From Heligmosomoides polygyrus polygyrus (Eukaryota > Nematoda > Chromadorea > Rhabditida > Heligmosomidae), in assembly GCA_947396885.1 (NCBI GenBank), contig OX377204.1:49277139-49341138 (forward strand): a stretch of DNA of 64,000 nt, given 5' to 3'. Below are positions 43,001 through 52,000 of this stretch, in pieces (the first letter of the stretch is position 1; each line of letters opens with the position of its first letter). Made by a program: the position numbers and the translations under genes. The notes under the pieces were generated by a model. That model did not search any database and was not told the origin of the DNA. It saw only the letters and a list, made by a program, of their open reading frames with translations.

Positions 43001-46000
43001 AACCTTTCATGGCTCAGGAAATGCGGATCTGGGTTCACTCTAGGGAAGGGACTCCAGGGTGGGTGCCATCCAAGGTGCTCGTGTGTAAACTGCTTTCGTC
43101 GCTCAGGGGAACTCCGCAGCTGGATTCTGCGCTCTTCGAGCGCAGAATCAGGTTAGGTAAGGGACTCCAGGGTGGGTGCCATCTAAGATGTTCGTGTGGA
43201 AACTGCTTTCGTCGCTCAGGGGAACTCCGCAGCTGGATTCTGCGCTCTTCGAGCGCAGAATCAGGTTAGGTAAGGGACTCCAGGGTGGGTGCCATCTAAG
43301 ATGTTCGTGTGGAAACTACGTTCGTCGCTCAGGGGACTCCGCAGCTGGATTCTGCGCTCTTCGAGCGGCGAAGCGCATACGGCTGAAACAATGCGCAAAA
43401 AAAAAACTCCTCAGATCTTAGATAGTCAGCTGAAATGCAAGAGTGCCACAACGCATGGGAACCGAACCCCACATCCCTCCCAAGAAGTAAACCCGCTACC
43501 CACTTGCCAGCGGCGCCATCGCGGGCGCACAAGACATCGATCGATCAATCGGCAACGTGGACGCCGACGCGCGATCTCTAAGCAAGAGGGCGCAGACAGC
43601 CGGTATACGGTAACCATTCGGGGGTGTCTTCGCCGGAATGTTTCTCAGTCAGCTATCGGCGCGATCTGCCGAACTTCTGCCGTCCAGCGCAGCATCTTCG
43701 TTTCCATTACGCTGAGGCGACCTTCCGTTTCCTTTGTCGCAAGCCAACACTCAGCTCCGTACATCGCACCGGCCGGACGACGGCTCTATATATTTTCGAC
43801 TTCAAGTGCTCTGGTATCTTCCTATCGCAGAGCACGCCAGTCAACGAGCGCCACTTACCAGGGAATGCCGCCAGCTTCCCATGGAACTTCGGATTGAGAC
43901 CTATATCACGTGAAAGAGCTCGAGACGCTGATCACAGATATGTAGACCAAATTTGCTAAATGGATCTCCTAAGCGAGTTATGGCCAGCGTCAGCCACGAT
44001 GTCTTCCATGTGTTATGCGCGCTCAATCAGCGTTGGGCGCAGTATTGCGCGGAAATCAGCGGTTCGGCTATCAGCGCCGTCAGCAGCGGCGGCGGCGCAG
44101 TGGTAGAGTGCTCGCTCCAAAGGATTGGGTTCATCGGTTCGGTTCCCGTCGCTGACGGGTTCTTTGCATTTTGTGGTCTATCTTCGGCGAGGACCTATAA
44201 TCTCATTTTTAGCACATTTTTGAGCGAACGGCTAATGGCGACTTGCATTTACGTCTATTTGAAGACGGAAACGTGTTTCAGGTGAAATGTTTTATTCATG
44301 ATGTGAAGCAAGTCAGAAATTCAAATCAAAACGAAATAAAAAGTAAAAATAAAATCAAAAATCAACAAAACTTAATAAACATAATAAATAAAAAGTAAAG
44401 GCACTAGTTAAAAGTTCCGACTCTACCGACACGACTTTGGTCGAAAAATTTTTTTCGCTGAAACATCGTCTAGGGGGGTTATTTGGGGTGCTGATCACGA
44501 ATCTGACATCCGTTTTTCACGATTCGGTCGGAGACCACTCATACTTTAACAAGGGTGGCCCAGGCAGAGTCACCGATTTCGCTGGGCACTAGTTAAAAGT
44601 TCCAACTCCACCGACACGACTTCGGTCGAACGGTTGTAACAACGGTATGGGTGGTCTCCGACCGAATCGTGAAAAACGGATGTCAGATTCGTGATCAACA
44701 CCCCAAATAACCCCCCCTAGACGAAGTATCAGCGAAAAATTTTTTTCGACCGAAGTCGTGTCGGTGGAGTCGGAACTTTTAACTAGTGCCTTTACTTTTT
44801 ATTTATTATGTTTATTAAGTTTTGTTGATTTTTGATTTTATTTTTACTTTTTATTTCGTTTTGATTTGAATCTCTGACTTGCTTCACATCATGAATAAAA
44901 CATTTTACCCGAGAAACGTTTCCGTCTTCAAATAGACGTAAATGCAAGTCGCCATTAGCCGTTCGCTCAAAAATGTGCTAAAAATGAGATTATAGGCCCT
45001 CGTCGAAGATAGACCACAAAATGCAAAAAAAAAACCGTCAGCGGCGGGAACCGAACCAATGAATCCAGTCCTTTGGAGCGAGCACTCTACCACTGCACCA
45101 CCGCCGCTGCTGACGGCGTTGATAGCCGAACCGCTGATTTCCGCGCAATACTGCGCCCAACGCTGATTGAGCGCGCCTAACACATGGAAGACATTGTGGC
45201 TTCCGCCGTCCATAACTCGCTTAGAAGATCCATCTAGCAAATTTGGCCTACATATCTGTGATCAGCGTCTCGAGCTCTTTCATGTGATAGGTCTCAATCC
45301 GAAGTTCCATGGGAAGCTGACGGCATTCCCTGGTTAGACCACGCTGCACTCACGCGTGAATTCACTTCAATCATCAGTTTGCCGTCAGACGCGACTGCTG
45401 ATCCCAGGTACTTACAGACCTAAGTGCGTGGGAGCTCGATGCCGTTAGCCTTGATGGAGCTCGACTCAGTAACGTCCGTCGTTAGATACTAGGTTTTCTC
45501 CACGTTCAATCTGAGTGAGTCCAAACCGCTCCAAGCGATCACACCAAGCTTGCACCTCTCGCTCGAGTTCACCTTTATCTTCGCTAGCGAGCATTGTCAT
45601 CAGTATAAAGCAACGTCCAAGGAAGGGCTGTGAAGTCAAGCTGTTGAGATATCAGAAAGCCAAGTCGAAATATCAACTTCGCTTGCTGGTAGTAGATCCC
45701 AGCGGTCAATTGCAGCTGAAAAAAACACTCGATCGAATGATTTATATTTCAACTGCAATTGCTAAGTACCTTTTCCTTTACCTTGCAACAAACGCCAAAA
45801 CACGAAACCTCATCACGCAACCCATAAATGTATATAACAAGCATAGTGGAGAAACAACCCTTGTGGAAGACCACTATGAGCGGAGAAGACAAGAAGAAGA
45901 ACAGGAACTCGCCTACACTTGATAAGTCTCTCGCAACAAGAATTCTACCCTTTTGGTGATCATGGGCTTCCAATTTGCCCCATCGTATTATAAGAAAAGG

Positions 46001-49000
46001 TCCCCTGCAACACTGACATTTCTTTTCATAAACAAGAAACATTCGAGGATGTTTTGGAGACGGCACCGGTCAAACCAACGTATGGAACCTGGACAAATAC
46101 AGCAGCTGGTTCAATTAATGAAAACAAATTTCAGGCGGTCAGCAATCCCAGCGCCCAGGGGCTACTATGCATGATAGGAAGGCAAAAATCCCGCTCGATA
46201 TGCAGGTATGTGCAAAAACGGTGGCATGCAGCAGTCCTGCGGCTGCGGTCTGGTGCACAATTTCCGACTAACGAGAGAATACTTAATTTTAAGAGCACCA
46301 ATGGATGCTACATTAAGTCCGTTTGATGATAGTGACGAAACAACCCTGTCTTGGACTTTTTGTTAATTTACAACAGAAGCCTTCAGGAACCCAGTATTTG
46401 CAGCTCATGATGGCATCTGGACCTATTAACAACAGGGAAGTTGCGTATTATCCGTGGACAGACCAGCCTCCATCGAAGGCCGGCGCAGGGCAGCCTGCCA
46501 AGGTGCAACAACAGGTACAGTTATATGTAGTTCGCTGGTGAGGCACATGACACTACTGCTAATATTGAAAAAACTGCTTGGGAGCTCCAGTTATTCCTGC
46601 TGATTCCAACTATAGAGGAAAACACAATAGGAAAAGAACATGTGAAAACAACATGACAACATTTGAAAAGAACATCAGTCGTGTACACATGTGTCCTTAT
46701 GAACACTTTTCAGAGAATAATATTGATCAGCGTTTTTAACACTGCATTAGTAGCCCATTCTTAGAAGGCCAGGGTAGTCACAAGGCGTAGGAAAAGCTAT
46801 ATAATAATACTAGCATAACATAAAGTCGCCTTCTTGGAAAACCGGCAGCACGAAGGCTTGGCGTTTGAGTTCATTTACTAGAATATTAACCGTGCCCGAC
46901 AGAGCGCAGATGGGTGAAGAAGGTTTTCGTTGATTCCGTGCTGTCTAGGAATAGCTCAAAGGTCACGGATTCCAGGTCTGGCAAGTCACAGTGTTCTCTG
47001 CTTTTTAGACAAGACTAGCACCAATTCCACGACCCGGAGGAACATCAAGGTTGGCTAGTTTGGACGCGACCCAAAGCACGACCCTATTGGGGCGCAAGCG
47101 AGGGTTGCTACCTTCTAACACTTCGCCTGACGGGCCTTATCACTACACCCGGGGGATAAAGCCTCTTGTGAATTCTTAGACGAGAGTAGCAGATGGCAAG
47201 CTGCTAAACGACTACTACACCTGGAATGGGAATTGATATGAGCTGAAGCCAGATCAACGGCAAGTAAAAAAATAACTGTTCCAAGCTGCTCACACTCAAG
47301 GGTACACGATAAGGCGGAAAAGACAGGGTGGGATATGATAGTGCATGGTGACAGGAGCTGAAGTGAATTTCTGCTTCACTTTTAGCGCCATTAACGTAGA
47401 TCTTCTAAATTTACATTTTCATCATTACAGCAGCAGGCAGAACACGAAGTTCCTGCAGAGAGGAATGTCATAGAAGACAGACCAGAAGCTGGAATTGCCA
47501 AGGTGTAGCAGTGTAGCGCTAGCAGAATAAACGTTTGTAGAGTGAAAGTGTCGTACAGTTAACATACTTCGACAAAGTGATGGCTCGTAGGGCTTCCTGA
47601 ACGAAGGCGTTGCGCACAACATCCGACTTGCACATTTGGTACGGTGTTTTGCCTTCCTCGTTTTGAACACAGGGATTGGTGCCGTTGGATAGGAGAGCGC
47701 TGACGAAATCAGCCGAATCTGAAGTGATATCATTTTAGAGATCTTTACACCCTTTTTCCTCATGGTTTAGGCTCCTATTATTAGCAATTATGTTTTCACT
47801 ACTAGTGACACGAAGGCGAAGGTAGCTCTGTACCTGCAGTCATGATCAGACGGAAGAGGGAAGCTATGCGGGACCCTACCGTTAGGTATTAATAGAAAGC
47901 AATAGAACGGGAAGGTCCCACTAGTCACGCGCCACGCTCCCGTTGCTTAACGCGGGTTTCATGACCCCAACTCTCAGCCGCGACCAGCTTGCTTCTCGTG
48001 GGACACAACGAACGGTCCCGGGAACATTAATGAATGTGGGAATTGGTTCGCTAGCTGGTAACCTGTCGCGCATTGGAAAATGTACGTTGCAAGGAGCAAC
48101 AGATAGAAGATGGAATTAAAAAATCGTCGCACCCAAGCATAAACATGATAATGCTTGAGCGAATGACATGCAAACAAGATGTAGATCAGTCCAGATTTTG
48201 GTCTGGGAAAAACCTGAACCAGACACTCGGAGCATCCTTGTCAAGAGCAAAAAACAGCGCTCTTAAAATAAATGAGAGACTGAAGGTGTGAAGCCCGAAC
48301 GATGAAGTATGCAGCTCAAACGACAGAAGGACGAAGTCTGGCGAGTTAGAAAGCGAAGAAGCAAGGTAGCAGGTCTTGTCAATCTCAAAATACGCGATCG
48401 CTCATACCTGGGTGTACCTACAAACCCGAGAAACAACGTTTCTCCATTCAATTCGAACAGCTGCAAATGGGCTGAACTTAGACCACCAAATTTCAGTGGT
48501 GCGTGAAAAGCTCTAAAAGATCGCACATTTTAAGCACTTCCTACATTTACAAGGGCAACGTAAAAGCCAGAGTTAGTTCGAAAATGCGGACAGTGATGGT
48601 TCAGAGCTGACAAACGGCGAGCAACAAGTACACCATAGTATAAGTTACAAAATAAAAGCATTTTACATGTATCAATAAAACTAATTCAATGAAAAAACGA
48701 GTTGTAGCCTACTCTTTTATTTCCCACTACAGCTGAGGTCGCTTAATAATTTATAAAAAATAAATGCGGAAATCTGAAGATGCAGGAATAGCTATGGGTA
48801 TAGCATGTGGACACGAGTTTAGCTGTGGATATAGCAGGTCAATATGACATCGTCCATTTAAAGGGGTTATGCATTGGGAATAATGCAGCTGTCCTTATTG
48901 TTTTGCTTAATGAATAATTAAAATCAGTCAGAATTTGCTGTCACCGTAAACGGCGATATTGAGGCGCGGATGCTGCGCTCCGGCAGAGTCAGCGTTCATA

Positions 49001-52000
49001 GCGGACTTATATTTTTTCCCGGAAGTTCACCACATTTTATGATACTCCTATTTGACTAAATTTGGTTCCTACACTGTGACTGTTGTGAAATCTTATGTAC
49101 TTTTTGGAATGTGGAATAAGAAATGTCGCTTCGCAAGCATAGTGTGCAATTAACACCAGGGGTGTGCGCTTAACAAGTTACTCATATTTTTCGTTAAAAA
49201 TTTTTAATAAAATTTAACGACGAAAATTTCCGTTAAATTGCATTAGCGACATTTTAGGCATAACTTCTGAAAATTTAATTCTTCTTCATGTAAATGCATT
49301 TCGGAGGGCTTTTATGAATGAGCTTTCCCAGTCTCGCAGCGATATCAAGAAACCCTCTATTTACTTACATCAGTGGAAATATGCAGTCGATACCGTCTTC
49401 GTATTTCTAGAATTGTTGGCATTTTTCTTGCTTCTTGACCAATTTATCTGCGCGCTTTTCTCCGACGCAGTTTCGCCTTCTAAACTTCCGAGTGCGTTTC
49501 TCGCGTCTGGCTGTTATGTAATAGTTCTTCATACTTAGCAACCAGTCAGTTTTTTTACCGTTTTTTGTGTGGTATTTATTTCATGAGTGGGATTGAAAAG
49601 GCATAGAAAACACTAAGAAATGCTACGAAACACAAACATTACAGCAAGCAGAGACAAGAAACGAAACAAGGGAAGAAAACTGAATTTCGTGCCGTGCAAG
49701 TCCACGACGTTACTTAACCTTTTCGTCTTCTTCAAGGGCTTTCTTAAAAGTTTTATTTGGCAGAAACCCAGTACAAGTATATACGTGAAGCAATGGGTAT
49801 GTGTACATGAAAACAACTATATTAAATAATAAAAAAAGAAGAGGCCGATGAACACTCTTCGTAAGTTATTATGTATGAGGGTGAGGATACTCCAAAAACT
49901 GATATTTCACATGCAGTCTATTGCATGGCGATTTTTTAACCCATTGACGACCGCGCAGCAAATCGCGTGTCTGGCGCATGGGACCGCACGGACGCCGGAA
50001 TCTCACGGAAACACTGCTTCACGATATTCCAAACGAATCTCATTCCCCAAGGGTTGGCCACATATTGGAGAAGGCCGGAACAGGTTTGAAGCAAACCATA
50101 GAAGATGTATTTGCTGCTGCAAGGAGGTTGCAAAGAAAAAAGACCCACTTTTGCCACGAATCGTGCAAATAAGGTGACCACATAATGCAGCAGGTGTTTG
50201 ACATATTTTTGTCTATATTGTTTTCAAAATTTTTGCAAGAAATGTGACTAGCTATTTTTCTGCATGACCATTTTTACGAGATGTGATAAGCTGTTTGTGA
50301 ATAGTGCCGATCTATGTGCAGCTTGAATAGTGTATGTTGCTAATTATTTGTTTAAATCAGTGCTTAGAAGTAAATGACTGCCGGACCACAGTGCAGTACC
50401 ATTGCTAGGATCCAACATATCCTATGATTACTCGTAAACTACGAAAAAAGCGAGAAATGGGCAGTAGCGAACAGTTTTATAACCGCGGGCCGTAATCGGC
50501 ACGCGCGGTCCCATATGACAGAAAAACTGCGGGTCGAAATCGACCCGCGCGGTCGTCAATGGGTTAAAGTTTCTCGAAAAATATATATCTTTCAAGGAGA
50601 AGGTTTGGCTCTAGCAAAAACGTTTCTTTATGTCACTGGATTTCTTGCGTCGAATTCTATTCAATTATTCAATATTATAATACCTTTCGTCATTCTAAAA
50701 TGTGCTCTACGAAAATGGGAAGAGAACCGTAACACTTCGAACCTCAAGCAAATGTGCTGTAATGTATGGTACGAGGCCCTTCAAGGAAAAAATCGGAGTT
50801 GTCTATTGCTTAAACGTCAGAGTGATAGACAGTGATGGATTCTATATGGAGGAATTAGGAAAGATAAAAGAGAAATGGCTGCTGTTCGTATAGGGCGAAG
50901 AGCGGCCCTTTAAATACGTGTGTTCCTTATGCATTTCTTTTGAAAACGAAGAAGAAAAAGCTTAACAATTGAAATCTGCGTAACTTGGGTGGCAAAGACG
51001 GAAATACTCAATGCAGCAGAATTAGATTCGGCCAAAATTCGGCCAACGATCCATGGCTCTTTATTTGATTCTCCACTGTTGTCAGCATTAAGAGCAGAAC
51101 CTTCTGGGACAAAAGGAACCACTTGCTGAAACAGGTAGATCTATGAACTTCGTAAATATAAATATAAATACAACGATGAGTTTGACTTGAATTCTTCATT
51201 AAAACATTATGTAGTTTTCCGATACACTTATGGCAATATAGAAGAATGTTGGGATTAGGTCTATTTAGCCAGCGCAAGTTTTGAAACGGTATTGTCAGGA
51301 AAAACGAATACGCTCAAGAACGTTCAACCATTTTGGGTGCTTTCAGAAGCTGGACGAGTTCCCGAAAAAATTAATAAAGAAACATGATTTAGCGATCTGC
51401 ATTCTAAAATACAGCCAAAGTGCTTGCAGCTAAGGGAAATTTCATTTGCCCAATTCACCGATTTTAACGCAAAAATTTTTCGTTAAAAAATAGTCGTTAA
51501 AAGTTTCCGAAAAATTTAACGCACATCACTGATCAACATTATTTCCTATTATGAATCATACCAGATTCCAATTTGGGGATGGTAGGGATTTGAAATGAGG
51601 CAATAAAGAGTGGATAGGAGAACGATGATGGTTTCATAGAAACCTCCAAACAACTCGATCGCCTCTCTTCTCACTATAGTTCTAGCTCCAACTTTATATT
51701 CGCCCTCTGGTGTCCCTTTGTAATCATCTGAAGAATCTGTAAGATAGACTTGCAGGTTTTCGGTGGATTTCTGATTGCAATAAAGAAACATAACATTGAG
51801 AGAAGTCTCAATTGAGGAATGATAGCTCACGGGAATGACCTTACACGATGTCCCAAACCTCACACTGCGGAGGAAATCAGATGTATTCCAACAGAAGAGG
51901 TGAACAATGATTGGAAAGACGCGAAAATAAGGGAAGGAAAGTTCAGTTGAGTGGCACTGCAAAAGAAAATAGTGAGGTGTATTGCTCACTGAGAACAACT

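Larger units (their letters stand above)
43858..45333. mobile_element. 1476-bp foldback element with TTA duplication
   Basis: Almost the whole element is inverted: arms of about 735 bp meet near 44595. The tips are CCAGGGAATGCCG and CGGCATTCCCTGG, with TTA at 43855-43857 and 45334-45336. It interrupts the RTE fragment between the codons for SAAW and KWRSLTG, and removal with one TTA restores AGC-GTG-type continuity (TGG TCT AAG TGG on the minus strand). The two 110-codon frames (43953-44285 plus, 44905-45240 minus) are mirror images of one arm and probably non-coding. Each arm carries a tRNA-like segment, and the centre is the dispersed satellite in both orientations. Confidence 0.87.
42620..45655 (-). 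pseudogene. RTE fragment (RT C-terminal half) interrupted twice
   Basis: Read on the minus strand: PWTLLYTDD near 45630 (then a frameshift), ASEDKGELEREVQAWCDRLE near 45590-45530, GIELPRT near 45440, KLMIEVNSRVSAAW near 45380-45340. After a 1476-bp foldback the frame resumes with KWRSLTGVLCDRKIPE near 43840, VVRPVAMYGAECW near 43770, METKMLRW near 43700 and QIAPIAD near 43655. After a 751-bp insertion it resumes with KMREALLRWYGHVLRGEED near 42880, then HPDLALDRERW and TMRDKR, stopping at 42639. An (AAG)n tail follows at 42623-42637, the usual RTE 3' end. This is a third RTE subfamily. Removing each insertion plus one target duplication restores the frame exactly. Confidence 0.88.

Noticed and set aside
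43009..43421. Overlapping open frames with a repeated peptide
   Set aside because: Generated by the 113-bp tandem repeat inside the Mutator-like element.
43953..45240. Two similar 110-codon proteins on opposite strands
   Set aside because: They are mirror images of the same foldback arm, so duplication of DNA explains the similarity; no known domain.
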